From Trogon surrucura (lineage: Eukaryota; Chordata; Aves; Trogoniformes; Trogonidae), in contig CM036633.1 in the NCBI GenBank assembly GCA_020746105.1, forward strand, positions 7,486,501 to 7,550,500: a stretch of 64,000 nt of DNA. The letters run 5' to 3'. Shown one piece after another: positions 51,665 to 64,000 of the stretch (its first letter is position 1; each line of letters begins with the position of its first letter). The translations under genes were made by a program, and so were the position numbers. The notes under the pieces were generated by a model. That model saw only the letters and a list, made by a program, of their open reading frames with translations. It had not been told where the DNA came from and ran no database searches.

Positions 51665-54600
51665 GTTCCAGTGTTTTACAGTGTTACTGACTCTCGGTAA
51701 TCCATCGCTGCACACGTCTGCTCGTTTAACTGATAGGACCTACAGAGAGGGGCATGGTGGTTTAAATTGCTCAGTCTCTCGGTGCAGGTAGCAATAACTC
51801 TTTGTTTGCCGTTAGCTAGTTTTCTGCTCCTCGGTAGCAGCGCAAGAAAAGCACAGACGTGCACAGGCCCCCAGACGGTTCCAGGTAATCTTACAGCTGG
51901 GGTGTTTTTCCTCCTCTGGTATTTTTTACTGAACCCTGGGAATGGAAAGAGAAATGGAAGTTGCTCAGGTGTGAGGGGAAAATTCTACAGGCCTGTTTTT
52001 CTTGCTTTCATCTCTTCAAAAACTCAAAATAGTCTTTTCCAGAAAGAAAAGAAGGGACCAAGATGCTCAAGGATGGATTTTCAAATAGCTTCATGCTCCT
52101 TTCTAGGAGCACAATTCCATACACGGGCAGGTAACAGGCATGTGTCTGAAGGGGGGAATCTCAGAGGACCAGCACAGGACCATGTGATTTTTTAGCACAG
52201 TCTGGTGTCTTCAGGTCACTCTCAGCATTAAATACATCCTTCAAATTTCCAGCAGTTTCCACAGCCATTTAAAATGTGATCACAACAGATCAGACAGAGC
52301 AGCTCCTGGCTCCACACTTAACCTCTGACAGCAGAGTGGATCCTTGTAACGTGAGCAGAGGGCTCCGCTTCTGGCAGAGCGCTCTGGCTCCTGGTGGAGG
52401 CACCGTGTGCTCTTCTTGGTTCCTTGTAACAACTTAAAAGAGCTTCATACTAGAGCAGTAGAAAGAGTTAGAAAGGAGTTAGAATTCAGGCTGTGTCCTG
52501 GTGAGTTTCACATCTTTGTTCCTGGCAGATGTGAAGTCATTTTGAGATGCAAGTCATTTCTTTGAAAAAGCTTTCTTTGGGGCTGAAATATAATGGCAGG
52601 AAATTAGCTGTTAATCCCGTCTTTTCTTGGACAGACTAGACATGCATAATAAACTCCCCCTTTCCTCCTCCTTGCTTGCCCAGTGATTCGGTCTGACCTG
52701 AAAGAAAACATTTTCTTCCAAGAAAGACAATGTTTATGAGGTGCAACCCTAGTTTGGCTCTGATGATTAGAGACACATGTATCAACCTGTGCAAAATCTG
52801 TGATGGCTGTTTAAAATGAACCCTGGTCAGGAAGGCTGAGATCACAAACCCTATAACAATCAAAACACCAGCACTAGCTGAACATGATATTCCAAAATTG
52901 CATCCAAACTGACAAACATTCTCTATAACCCCTGCTCCAGTCAAGCACAACAGATACGAGAAAGCTCCATAATTTGCCTGGGAAGGAGCCACACCGCACC
53001 CTGCTCACTCCTTCCTCCTGCTCAGGGGATCTGGGAGAGGCATGTCCCAGGATTGGGAATGTGGTTGCATTACCTTTGTCTTCTAGCAGATTTTGACTGC
53101 TCATATAACTCCCAGAGCCCCCCAACTGCTCGGCAATGCTGCCAACACCCTGAAATGGGAAAAAATCAGGATAGGGAAAGGTTAGAGTTGTCGTTCGACC
53201 CAGAGATAGAGACCTCTGTGTTTACAAGATGGCTCTATTTTTGTCAATGCTCATTGTTTTCTATTAAATTCTCTAACAGATTTAAAATAAATAATTATTT
53301 TTCCAGAACTAATCAGAAAAAAACAGCAAGCATGATTATATGGTCTGGTGAACAGCTATCAAGTACAACTTTCACATTTTCTCACATGCGTACCAGACTA
53401 TGTGCATCTCTGTGGTAGAAAAGCTTAGACTTTCTGTTTCCCCATTTTTACGTTCATAACAACTTCAGCTCATGTTGTAATAGCTTCTCGGGCACAGGTA
53501 GAAGGGGTGTCAGTGTGAAGACACAGTTATGTTATTTTGTGCTTATGTGGCTGAGAATATTTTGCTATTTCAGAGCATTTCCGCAAATGGAAGAGACACC
53601 TTTGGGAAATTGGGAGAAGTTATTCCACTGAGCAGGAACATACATTCAATCTTTAGTTCATTGCTTCTAGTGGGCAAGCATTAAATCAGGCACTGTGATC
53701 AGATCCCCAGCAATTTCTTCAGCTTTTGTTGGCACTTCTTGTTCCTGCCTTGGTCGGAAATCCTGAGAAAATGAAAAGTGATAGGGAAATGAAATGCTAA
53801 AACACGCCCTTCTAATTGTGCAGTTAGGCTACTGTAATGTGAGAGTGGAGAAGATTGTGGTGGGAATTAGAAGTCTGTGGAAAATACAAGAGGTGTGTAT
53901 GGAAGAACATTAGATCAGCCTGGGGGAGAGGACAATGTTCAGCATTGCCTGTCTCCGTGCGACTGAGAGTTAACTATTTAAGGTTTTCTTCTTTAAACAA
54001 TAACATATACCTCTGCCCCAGACTTCTCATGTTTTCCATGCCTGACCTAAGGAGACACTGACACTGAAGTCAGTGGGAACCTTTGTTCTGCTGGTGATTT
54101 AACCCCTTGTTGTACTTAGCACCCACGAAGCACGGCGAGCCCCTCCTGGGCACTGTGTCCCTGGCAGGGCACAGCGGTGGGAGTGCCAGGGACACTGAGC
54201 TGCGTGGCTGTGCGTTACTGCTGTCACAGCGTGTAAGAAATGCTCCCTTTCCATTTCAAAGCATTGTGCTTTATTACTGTGCTGACTTACCTCTAAATAT
54301 AGCGATGCCGGAACATCTGCTTATTTAAGTAGTTCCATTTGGTCCTAAATCTATCAGGTTCTTGTAAAAAGGACTTTAATAGGTCCTTTTCTAGTGAATA
54401 TCTGGGAGCTGCTAAAACTCCTTGGGCTGGAAAACAATACTGCGTACTGTAAAACTTCTCTGTTGCATTGATTAATTATAATAATCTGCTTTGAAAGTTA
54501 TTTTTAGTCAAACCAATAGGACTTGAACCGAAATTCATATGCCAGGCAGCAGCCTTGTGAAATGTAAACTGAGTTATAAACCTATGGAAAATGGATTTTA

Positions 54601-56229
54601 TTATGGAAATGTAAACTGTCCCCTAAGCAGAGCATGGGGAGGTGATGCTATAATAACATACTAGTAAGTAATAAACAACAGCCAGTATTATATCAGATGA
54701 CTGGGTACAGCTAGAAATGTATCTGTTTGGGTGTTGAATTATCTCCAAATTTGAATTATGGGTATATAATTCAAATTATCCCCTTCCAGCAATATAAAGT
54801 CTGACAGACATATTTTTTTAATATACTTCTTGGCCTGTTTTGCATTATGTCACATCCTCCAGCGTTAAAAGCAAAGCTTTCCTAACATGATTCATCAGAA
54901 ATCAGAGGGGAAAAATAGTTGAGATCTGATATACTGAGTACTCTTAAATTACATAGCAGCTTCAAGTATAGTGTATGAGGAGACAGAAGCAGAGTGAATA
55001 AGTATGTCTCAGGCTGTCATGTCCGTGAACTGGGAAACTCACTGGCTCATTGAATCATTTCCTGGTACTTTGGCTCATCCATCGATACAGAGAGGAACCA
55101 GACTGGGTTTACAGAGATGAAAGCCAGAGTAATTCAGAGCCAGCTGTAATTCTTTATAAAACATACACTAAGTATTTTTGTTGACTCCTGCATGACATTT
55201 CCAAGGTGGCTGGGAAACCAGGCCATTTGTTACACAGAATCTAGATCAATAGAAAGCACTGAGGAAAACAAGTAAAGTGAATATCCAGGGGAAAGGACAG
55301 AACAACTTCCAAGTTTGCACATCTCAGATGTGCACGGTGTACATTTCAGGGGAACATCCTGTTCTTCAGAACATCGGATTCAATTACCACAAAATATTAT
55401 GCACGAGGAAAAGCTACTGCTTTATGTATATGTAATTGTCAGATTTTAGCAGTGTAGAGGACAGAAGCATTTGGACAGCCTTTTTCTTCGAGCTTTCCTG
55501 TACAACCACAATGGCTGCCTGTGTCTTTGTAATGCCTATTCCACAAATACCTTGTGAGTGCTCTGACACACCTGAATTTTCACTTTCATTGGTGCTATCT
55601 GCTTTATCACCACAAAATTGCTGTATTTTAGCATATTAAGAGAACATAGTATATACTAAAAATATATGTGTTTTTCATCAGACATGATCTGTCAAGGATA
55701 GAAATAATTTGCTATATCGGTTCTCAAATAATCTTGGTCAAATTTCATAGTAAAGAGTCTTGCTGTCCTCAGTGGCTTGATGACTCAAGTTTATAAGGAG
55801 TCTGAGCTCATGTTTCAAGATCTGAGAGCAAAATTTTCAAACATACCTTGTACAGATCCAGAGGTTTCTTCATCTCATTATAAGGATCAAGTCTATTTCT
55901 ACTTGTATTTTGTATGCTGTCCTTATTCAGAAAAGTTTATATTTGGGGTTTCAGTGTATTCTACATGAAAAGAGGGAGGAAAAAATATGAAACTTGCCTG
56001 CTAAAGATCACTATTTGCTAAGATTTTAAAAAAATTAACACATCACCTGAACTTTATATGTAGAGATTTAACTTTTTGATAAACAGCAAACTCATCTACT
56101 GCTGTGCCAGCTATTTTTAACCCACCTTGTGAGTATGCTTTTTTTATTGCTTTATACAGCATATCTGATTCTCTCTAAAGCACAAACTAAAAAATCTATC
56201 CGGCTGTCATTTGCTGCATAGTGCCATCT
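51665..56229. other. Non-coding sequence
   Basis: No supported gene. Frames of 118 to 142 codons at 51767-52195 (+), 52636-52992 (-) and 53053-53418 (+) overlap each other on opposite strands or lack features. A GACACTGAAGTCAGTGGGAA segment at about 54058-54077 may be another old repeat fragment. Confidence 0.5.
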
Positions 56230-56760
56230 ATCATCGTGCAGCTTGGCAGCTGTAGTGCATGAGAGAGAGGGGGGAGCTGAAGCAGGAGGCACAGTCAAGG
56301 ACTTTCACATGTAACACACAAAAAAAATCCTTGTCACAATTATTTATGGCTCTTGCTGGGGCACATAATAGGACACATAAAACCTCTGTTTCAGTTTCAA
56401 GCACCCTCACATCCACGCTCCCTTGTCGAAGTTGGTCGCAGGCAGTTTTGCTTTACACATACAATTTCCTGAACAATGCCGAGCACTTGTGAAGTGACAG
56501 TGACAAATACTAGAGATGCTGGCTGCAGCTCTGCAGGCTGTTACAGGAGCAGTGGTGTCAATAATCAAGGAAGGCTGCCAATGATACCAAAATGCCAGTG
56601 TGATATTCCGCTTGTTCAACCAGCTATCTGCAACGCTTTTATTTTGAAGTTGCAGGAAACTTCTTGTGTCCCTGTAGTTCCAGGCTGCAAGGAAATAAAG
56701 CGCCAGACGAACCTGTGCCAAGAAATAATTTTTCATTATTTGATCTTCTGTGTAGTTTGA
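56230..56760. other. Stop-poor region open on both strands
   Basis: Frames of 77, 94 and 109 codons overlap here on both strands (56259-56492 +, 56476-56760 +, 56407-56736 -). None shows a domain or signal. The sequence is complex and repeat-free, so a conserved non-coding element is as likely as a coding relic. Confidence 0.25.
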
Positions 56761-56779
56761 TTTTGCGATAGCTAAAATA

Positions 56780-57070
56780 TTGCTATTTCGGAGGGGCTTA
56801 ATGAATATTTAGCAGCTTCCTGTTGGTGTTAGCCTGGTGTGAAGTCTTTTTGTTAGGGTCTATCATATCAGCCCTCTGCATGGTGTTCTTGACTTTGTTG
56901 TTCATAGTGTAACCTTTGGTTCAGGTCCCAGCTGATGGATTTCATCGCGACTCTGCCTGCTGCCTCTCTGGATGGCAGGCAATGGAGAGCTCTGCTGCTA
57001 AGGAAACCATGCTTTAGATAATTAAACGTAAAACTCGGGTCCAATTCAATAAATTGTCTTGCTTGTAGTT
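56780..57070. promoter_or_regulatory. Candidate regulatory block with RFX X-box-like site
   Basis: GCTGCTAAGGAAAC at 56994-57007 resembles the RFX X-box (GTTRCC, short spacer, GGYAAC) and differs by one base from the site at 60283-60296 read on the minus strand. The surrounding sequence is repeat-free, with TTAATGAATATT and AATTCAATAAATTG stretches. Confidence 0.3.
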
Positions 57071-60000
57071 TCTCAAGAAAGTGTAGACAGATATTAACCT
57101 TGATGTCCCCATTAAAGTCCTCTGATACACTTTTTATTTCCCATATCTCGTAGTATTTCTGATCTCCAGTGTTAAGTAGCAGACTGTTAAATTAGCACAA
57201 GAGAGGCCAGGATACATTTGCTTCTGTGGAGCAAACCAGTTTTGAAGGTACAATCCACAAAAACACCAAGAATACAAATTAAACAGAAGCACTTGAAAAC
57301 CATACCACCTTTAAGCACAGTACATTTTTGTTGTTCTTAATGCAGTCACATATAGCGTTCAAATATGAAAAATGACTGTTGTTAAACCCACCTATTATTA
57401 AATCAGGGTTACATACAACTAAGTGAAATGCACCTGACCTCTTCCTGAGGGTACAGGAAGAGGTGGTGGCTTCTTGGAGAGCTCCAGCAATTTTAAATGT
57501 TAAAACATGCCTAGAAAAAAAAGAAAGACCTGAAAGACCAAGTTAGCAAGAGCCAAATTGTTGTGTTTCTTTGTGTTTAAATTCTGCTGAACTGAGTATG
57601 CTGTCAATTACATACAGAAGTTCATTCAAACTTGTTTCTCATGACTGTGTTCCCAAAGCATTTGCTATAGCTCAGAAGGGCTCCTACATGAAGAAGGCTT
57701 CTTCTAGGAAACATCGATGCTGCTTGCTCAGTTACATCCCACAGCCAGAAACTGTTTACATATAGCAAAACACATCTCTGTGTGTGACTTTACATTCCAC
57801 CATCAAATCTCCCTCTAATTCTGTGATGAGAGTTCCTGTTGAGCAGAGGTGGTCTTGGTAAGTGTCGGTTGAAACAGCTCCATGCTCTTTATTTCACCTG
57901 CACCCAGGTTCCCAGCCAGTTTCTGCTCATTGCTTCCTCCTTCACAATCTAATTAAACAAGTACACATGGATTTTTTTTTCCTCCTGCATAGATTCTTTT
58001 CTAATTTCCTGTCCTACTTGGATTTCTTCTCTCACCTATTAGAGAAAATAGGGATGGGATCAAATGTTGATCGGACCCTATTTACATTCATTACCATTGT
58101 TTTCTTAAACTCACTGAAAATGGAGAGGAGTATTTTACTGCTGTTTCTCCCAGTAACAGCTGCGTTAAGTTGTATCTCCTAGATTTGAGTGATGTGCAGC
58201 AACGATGAACAATATTGTCTCGATTCCTTTGTAAAGGTGTGGAAGTTAGTATCATTATGCATGTTGCAATAGTCTGATTAATTGAGTGAATGTGCTCGCT
58301 TATGGGAAGTCTAAGATTATGGAGCTTAAGTAGGATTTTCTCTGCAGTTTTTCATGAAACCCGCAAAATACCCAGTGAAACTCTCATAAGCTAGCAAAAC
58401 CTAGGTAGATTGAGGAGAGCTGACTTTACATAACTTTGCCAGTGTTTGTAAAATATGTTTTAGTTTTGCAAAGAAAAGTAGTAAAGAGTGCATGAATTCT
58501 TCTGCTGCATCAGATTTGGTAACTGCAGTACACTGTGAAATAGGACTGCTGTCAATCAAGCTCATTTCTCATGGATCGCTTCTTGTCTCTAATTTCTGTT
58601 CCTTTGTTTCTATTTCCTACATGCTTGTAATATCTTATCGTTACAGTACTTTCCGAAGAGGAAAAATATTTATCCTGGAGCTTACAGATGCAATGTAAAA
58701 GAGGCTTAAATATTGTGGGAAAAAAAAGATGTTTTAAAAAAATATACTGGTAGTTAAATAGGTCACATCGTAGAAATGTCCACATAGTTTCTGTTTATAA
58801 TCAGTGCATTAATTTTCTCTTAGGCTTTTTGCTCTAGTGTCTCTTTCCATATATTTTGGGCACCTTTAGAATTCTGAACTTGGGGATATACAAATAATTA
58901 ATGTCAGCATTAAGGCTTATATAAGGAGCAGAAAAATGGAAGGCTCTGGTCATGGCATATTTCATAGGATTTTCCTTGCACTGATTCCCTTTCAGCATCT
59001 CATTCTTGGAGAAGTCTCTGTTTTATGATACTTTTCCTTTGTTGTTTTCTTATTCCAGTTTTCATTTATTCTGTGTAGCAAAATGTTCTCTGCTCCTGCT
59101 TTTCTTAAAAATTACAAGGTTGTAAAAACATTGCAAAAAAAGTAATTTCCCCTAGTTTAGGTGTGTTGACTCTGTACAAAACAGTCTGAGTGGGACAAAA
59201 TAATGACTCATTGGGTCATTTGGGAAAAAGCACAAATATTGAAAGAGTGTGAGGGTTTTGTTTTCAGATTTTATAGAATTGGAGTATAGTTGTGAGTAGC
59301 TATAGAAACAATGTTGGTATTCCTCACTGTGGTTCGTCTTACAAAATTGATCTTGTTCTTCAGCCACATTGAATTTATTTCATAATCATATAGAGACATG
59401 ATTTGCTTGGCTCATAATCTAACATGGAGATAGGTACCATGGTTAATGGCATATATTGAAAGCCATGGCCTTTAAACTGGCATATTTGGAACCTCCCACT
59501 TCAAAAAAATAATCTGCCCATGAAAATTCTTGGCAATGCTAATATATGTGTACTTGAAAAGCAGAGGGGAAAGGAGGTACAATGGGATATAAAAACTGGT
59601 ATACCTTATCCTTTCCTTTTTATTCTTGATAGCTGCACACAAAGAGTGTGCCGTGTATTTTTGTACTTCTGTGTTTTCACAAGTGCGCTTAGAATCTGCT
59701 TTACTCTCTCTGAGGTTGTAAATTACCATATAATGTAATATTAGATGGTAAAAATATAATTTATGTTTACATCAATAGGAAAAAAAATAATGCTGCACAT
59801 CAAGGGTTAGGGCTGCGCCAGAGACTAACTGCTGGAAACTAAAACCAGCAGAGAGAATTGGTTCTGTTATGCTCATGCCAGGACACCCCAGTTCACCATC
59901 CATTCCTGCACACAAACCCAGTTGTCGTATGAGTGTATCACCTGAGATTTTCAACAGCTAAAGAAAAAGTACATTTTTGTAAAAGTATGTATTTCAGATT

Positions 60001-60179
60001 TTTAGAGGACAAAATATTTTTATTTACTGTACAAATACTTTTAAATGTATGGCCACTGAATGACTCTTACACAACCAGAGCTTTTCAATGTGTTATCAGA
60101 CAGTGGTTTTGGTTTGGGTTCCTGAGTGGGGTTTTTTGTGGTTTGTTTTTTTTAATTAGTATTTAATAAACTTTCAGCC
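57071..60179. other. Non-coding AT-rich sequence
   Basis: No gene, RNA gene or transposon recognised. Open frames such as 57862-58182 (+) are hydrophobic because of T-rich composition. Confidence 0.55.
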
Positions 60180-60420
60180 TATTTGGGTTTTTGTTTCCTG
60201 TGATGCCACAACACATTGTTCTTTGCTTGAGATTGACACCAATTTAGTAAGATGTGACAAACATGCAGCTACCAAGGAAATAGTTTCCTTAGCAACAAGG
60301 AACCTATTGACAACGCTTATTGCGGAACCCACTTTAACCCCAATCTGTGGAGTTTCTGTTTCTTTGTTTTCTGGCTGTTCTTTGCAGCTGTACAAATCAG
60401 GTGTTCAAGGACCAAATTTC
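60180..60420. promoter_or_regulatory. Candidate regulatory block with X-box-like site and inverted repeat
   Basis: AAGGAAA (60274-60280) and TTTCCTT (60284-60290) form an inverted repeat with a 3-base spacer. The right part reads GTTTCCTTAGCAAC (60283-60296), which on the minus strand is GTTGCTAAGGAAAC, an RFX X-box-like site. A SOX-like CATTGTTC lies at about 60213-60220. RFX sites are common near ciliary gene promoters and in enhancers, but no adjacent first exon is visible. Confidence 0.35.
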
Positions 60421-61049
60421 GCTCTCATATAAACACAGGCAAAGTCATTTTCAATGTGCATGAAAGTAGGAGTTGGTGAGCAACCACTTGTGCCATCAAA
60501 AGTTTCAAATTTAATGTTCATGTCTAAGTAACGTGTACAAGTTTGAGCTTAATTAAGGTTACACTAGCTGTAATCTGAGACCAGCTGGTTTGTCTGTGCT
60601 TTAATAGAGCTTAATATAAAATAATAGAAGGAGAAAAAGTCTTGATGTGTATTGCTGACACATATTTTTGTTCACTGGATATTTATATACCACTGGTGTA
60701 AGAAACCTGTATAAATGTACTGTTAAGTTTAGGCCTGATAAAAATAGTGGGAGAAACAAAATAAACATTTCACAATCCCATGTGGGAATTGCTCCACCTG
60801 AGTCATCTATCATGTAAAATAGCAATAACAACGTATGGCTTTGCTGCAACAGGAAAAGGCTTAACCTGTTTAAATGGTTGAATTTTGGGTTTAAATTAAA
60901 AAAAAAAAAGTGCAATGCAAGTGAAAAAAAAAATCATTTCATCATAACATCCCTTGTTGATTATATATGTCTTAATTCATCTCTTACACATTCTCTGCTG
61001 TTCACCAATATAATGTGGGATGGCCCAGTACTGACTGGTAGCCTAAGCC

Positions 61050-61132
61050 CAGGGGATATTTGAACACAAATCCCTGTTCTGCTACATGTTTGTTTGTGCA
61101 AGTCCCTATGGGCTCAAATTTCCAAAGGGATT
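61050..61132 (+). repeat. MIR-like SINE remnant
   Basis: The order AGGGGATATTTGAACACAAA, TCCCTGTTCTGCTACATG, TTTGTGCAAGTCCCTA, then CTCAAATTTCC resembles MIR and related amniote SINEs (TGGGTTCAAATCCCGGCTCTGC, GGGCAAGTCCCTTAA, CCTCAATTTCC). It is diverged, so I give moderate confidence. Confidence 0.45.
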
Positions 61133-61299
61133 AGCAATTGTGAATGTTCCCAGTTTGGAACAATCACCTAGAGACCCATTACGAGGATACAATTTTTGGA
61201 AAATGCTAAATACTGTTCTTCTCAAAATCAGATCTCTTTAAACTGCTCCCAGTTACGCACCCAGATTTGAAGCACTGCAGATGTTGGAAATCCCGTGAG

Positions 61300-61620
61300 T
61301 CTTGGCGCTGGCATCTCTAGCCAAGCACCGAGACAGCTGAGGCAGAAATAACTGCGTCAGCCCCAAACCTGCGTTCTGCAAACCCAGTTAGCCCTGTGCC
61401 CAGGGAACGATTCCTGCCGAGAGACAGTGCCAGGAGGCGTGGACAGAACAAGGCTTAGGCACTTTTCCAGGCCTGAGACAGAGCTTCTGCCAAAGGCGGG
61501 CATCAGTAACTCCCCTGTCTGCGCGCCAGCCCCCAGAGAGTTCACACGGTGATGCAGGCGCTGTGCCCATTGCATCATGTGAGCTTGAGCTCTCTGTTTC
61601 CACAGCCCTCTCAAGCACAT
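61300..61620. other. GC-richer patch
   Basis: Two overlapping minus-strand frames (87 and 76 codons) result from higher GC. No domain or splice pattern is seen. Confidence 0.4.
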
Positions 61621-62269
61621 GGGGTTTTTTATGCCGATGATGCTCAGGATAGCCTAATACTAAAGTCAGAAATCCTAGTATTTAATTTGCATGTAGACTG
61701 CCTCATTTCTAAGAGGGCTCTGGTCCATACAGAGTTGACAGTTAGCAAGGGAAATAGTAGTGCTGTTTAAAAAGCATGATGTTCATTAACTAAAGATTTC
61801 TTTTTTAAAGAAGAAGAATACAGGAATGAAAGATTTTTTTTTGCCATGCTTTCATAACAAAAAACTGCACTGAAATGCTAAATATTGACATCAGTAGAAC
61901 TTCCAAATACCTTCTAGCTAGAACTCAGTGGTTCATCTTTGCCAGCTGTTAAGATTTGGATAAAAGTTTTATGAAATGTGAAGGAGCACATACTGAAAAG
62001 AATAGTATTAATTTTCACCATAATTGGTTGCACTGTTTTAACACTCTACAACAAAAGTAGAAAATTACAAAGGTGGAAAAAAAAAATCTGTTCTATTTCA
62101 AACATGAGAATCAGCAAAATCTCTCTTGAATCAATAAGAATCTTTATGATGGCTTTGGTCATAAAGATCCAATTTTGAGAATAAAGCCCTTTTTAACTTG
62201 TACATAAATAAATGTAGGAGTTACGGCACAAATATCTCTAGAAATGTGTTTGAGATCATTAATATTTTC

Positions 62270-62668
62270 CTAAATGAAATTACTAGTTTGCTTTAGTCCC
62301 TTGTTCAAAATTAACACAAGATAGATGCTTGATTTGTGCTGGGCAATTGTTTTTTTCCAAGAAAATATTAATATAACTGTGTTAAAAATATGGTTCATCC
62401 TGAAGACGAGATTTGCTTCGTCTGTTTCTGTGGTTGTTTTTGTTTCTTTTAATATTTGTACCTCTGTACTCAATAACGTTAAACCTGTGGCATCTGTTAA
62501 GAACTTGGTGCTAAACTGGTTGTAATTAACTTGCTGTGTCAGCAGTTCCACACTGAGCAGCTCTCTCATTCTGAATGGTTGTGATTTGATTATCTCTTCC
62601 ACGAACCCTTGCAATTCTGTGGATATGCTTTTTGTATAATTAGATGAAGTGTGGTCTGAAAACAACAA
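62270..62668 (-). other. Open frame with a splice-bounded, protein-like segment (exon candidate)
   Basis: On the minus strand a 132-codon frame contains a 125-base segment (62531-62655). It is bounded by an acceptor with a T-rich tract (TTGTTGTTTTCAG) and a donor-like CAA|GTTAAT. The segment encodes 41 residues after two phase bases. The peptide is amphipathic and helix-prone, including LQGFVEEIIKSQPFRMREL, and more protein-like than most frames in the window. The frame stays open beyond the donor, so the true extent is unclear. I do not recognise the family. A frame this long can occur by chance in 64 kb. Confidence 0.25.
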
Positions 62669-64000
62669 TATTTCCTAGCCACTGTTTTAGAAATCCTTGC
62701 TAGAAAGAACACTAGTGATAAACTGATTTTTTTTTATTTTTATGCAAATTGGAAGTATTATAATCTACCATATATTTTAGCATCAGTTGTTCTTCAATTT
62801 GAGAAAATGCTGATTTAAAGCATAGCTTAATACAGATTATTCAGTGAAGCGTAATAGTAAAAAAAAAAAAAAAAGATAAACTTCCTTCCTTAAAATTATC
62901 ACATTCATTTGGTCAGACAGATATAGTTTAATTTAAAGAAAAAAATTAAACTTTCAGTTAGGATAGTCTTTAAAAATATATATATAAAAAAACTTCTTAG
63001 CACCAAAACCACACTAATAGTAGTTCAAGAATGTATTTGTAAACACATACATGACATATAGGGTCAAATTTTGGGCTTTCCGTGCACATTTGTAATTTGA
63101 CTTTTAGTAAAGACAATCAAGCTAGTTACACTAGAATAACAAAAGATAATTAAAGCATAATTTATTCCATACTCTAATTTTTCTGAGACTATTCACTGAA
63201 ATATTTCTACAAACTTATATTGTGGAATATTGGCTGCGTCTTGGGGCTGAAGCGTTGCTCACTTATGCCCAGAACACACAGTGGTGGGGTGGCAGCATAT
63301 AGCTTTCTTCCAAATGTCTGGTGAACTTGTTTCAATCGCACGGATCAACACATTTTGCTCTCTGTTGTGTGTCTGAAAGATGGGGTTATCAGGCGCTCCC
63401 GAACATCTCTGTGATCCAGGCTGCCCCCGCGCCTCTTCCTTTGTGCTTTCAGCTGAGAGCAGGAGAGTCTCTCTCTATTTTCTCATGTCCTGTCGTGCCG
63501 GGCACGGTGTCAACACTCGGCATAATAAATACTAATGCAGTCAAGCCAACTAATTTCATTGGTAACTCATCCCAAAAGGCAACTAAAAAGCCTATTTTGA
63601 AACGTATGCCTTTGTGGATGTCAAATAGTGATAATTTCCAATTGACCCCTGCTGGATTTGAGCAAGTGACTTGGAAGGGATTTAACCTCATCCTAAGGCA
63701 GGTTTCTTGAGCCATTCATTCCCTCACACTCAACCCAGGTGAGAGTTCTTTTTTTTCTGGAAACAGACATTTCAATTTCATTCTTTCATCTCTAGTGGAT
63801 AACGGTGCCAAAAAGTAACATTAGGGATACGTTAAAACTTCAGGTTTTCTGACACTTATTAAAAACTCCATATGACTACACCACTGCCTGTCGAGGTCGA
63901 TCAAGCAGAAGCTCTGTGGCACGCAGCCATTGAAACTGTGGATTAGGCACTAATGAACTTGTGTGATCAGCCCCGTTATCTTTTAAGCTGCAGATGCTCC
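62669..64000. other. Non-coding sequence, one unexplained frame
   Basis: A poly(A) tract lies at 62859-62874. A 129-codon frame at 63321-63710 (+) has an 88-codon frame opposite it and no domain. A consensus donor-like CCCAG|GTGAGAG lies at about 63739, but the frame leading into it is short. Confidence 0.45.

Noticed and set aside
1-64000. CRISPR arrays, operons, phage or bacterial mobile elements
   Set aside because: No regularly spaced repeats, no dense coding and no ribosome-binding sites; the sequence is vertebrate in character.
1-64000. Endogenous retrovirus or LTR elements
   Set aside because: I found no paired LTRs, primer-binding sites or retroviral protein motifs in any frame.

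Overview
The window is eukaryotic and most likely avian. It is visibly AT-rich, with no operons, no ribosome-binding sites and no open frame that stands out from chance. The longest open frames, 120 to 178 codons, lie in stop-poor patches and often have equally long frames on the opposite strand. Two short CR1 LINE 3' ends, at 13930-14076 (+) and 22231-22360 (-), point to a bird or another sauropsid. The very low transposon load, with no LTR elements or young SINE copies seen, favours a bird. Older decayed repeats are also present: MIR-like SINE remnants at 13322-13385, 21681-21830 and 61050-61132, and fragments of an old amniote repeat at 6481-6525, 28251-28350 and 51632-51664.

Layout. Bases 1-7000 contain the only strong hints of coding history. 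A long pyrimidine tract ends in an acceptor-like CAG at 5440. An acidic, splice-bounded reading frame lies at 6580-6903, broken by a frameshift and a stop. From 7000 to 28000 the sequence is AT-rich and non-coding, with CR1 and MIR remnants, a small CpG-rich patch near 12.3 kb and GC-richer patches near 20.9 and 24.4-25.0 kb. From 28 to 34 kb there is an old repeat, an inverted repeat with TCF- and forkhead-like motifs, and a GC-richer patch (32.8-33.2 kb) carrying strong hairpins. From 34 to 49 kb the sequence is mostly featureless apart from one element-like block at 40.38-40.63 kb and one weak exon candidate at 45.2 kb. From 49.6 to 60.5 kb several blocks look like conserved regulatory DNA, with two adjacent hairpins at 50.22-50.30 kb and three RFX X-box-like sites. 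From 61 kb to the end there is a MIR-like remnant, a GC-richer patch and an open frame on the minus strand at 62.27-62.67 kb containing a splice-bounded, protein-like segment.

Overall reading: this is a piece of a gene desert or a very long intron in a bird genome, with scattered enhancer-like elements. No intact gene can be called from sequence alone. No novel multi-gene system is visible. The items most worth checking are the acidic coding relic at 6.6 kb, the minus-strand exon candidate at 62.6 kb and the structured block at 49.98-50.45 kb.
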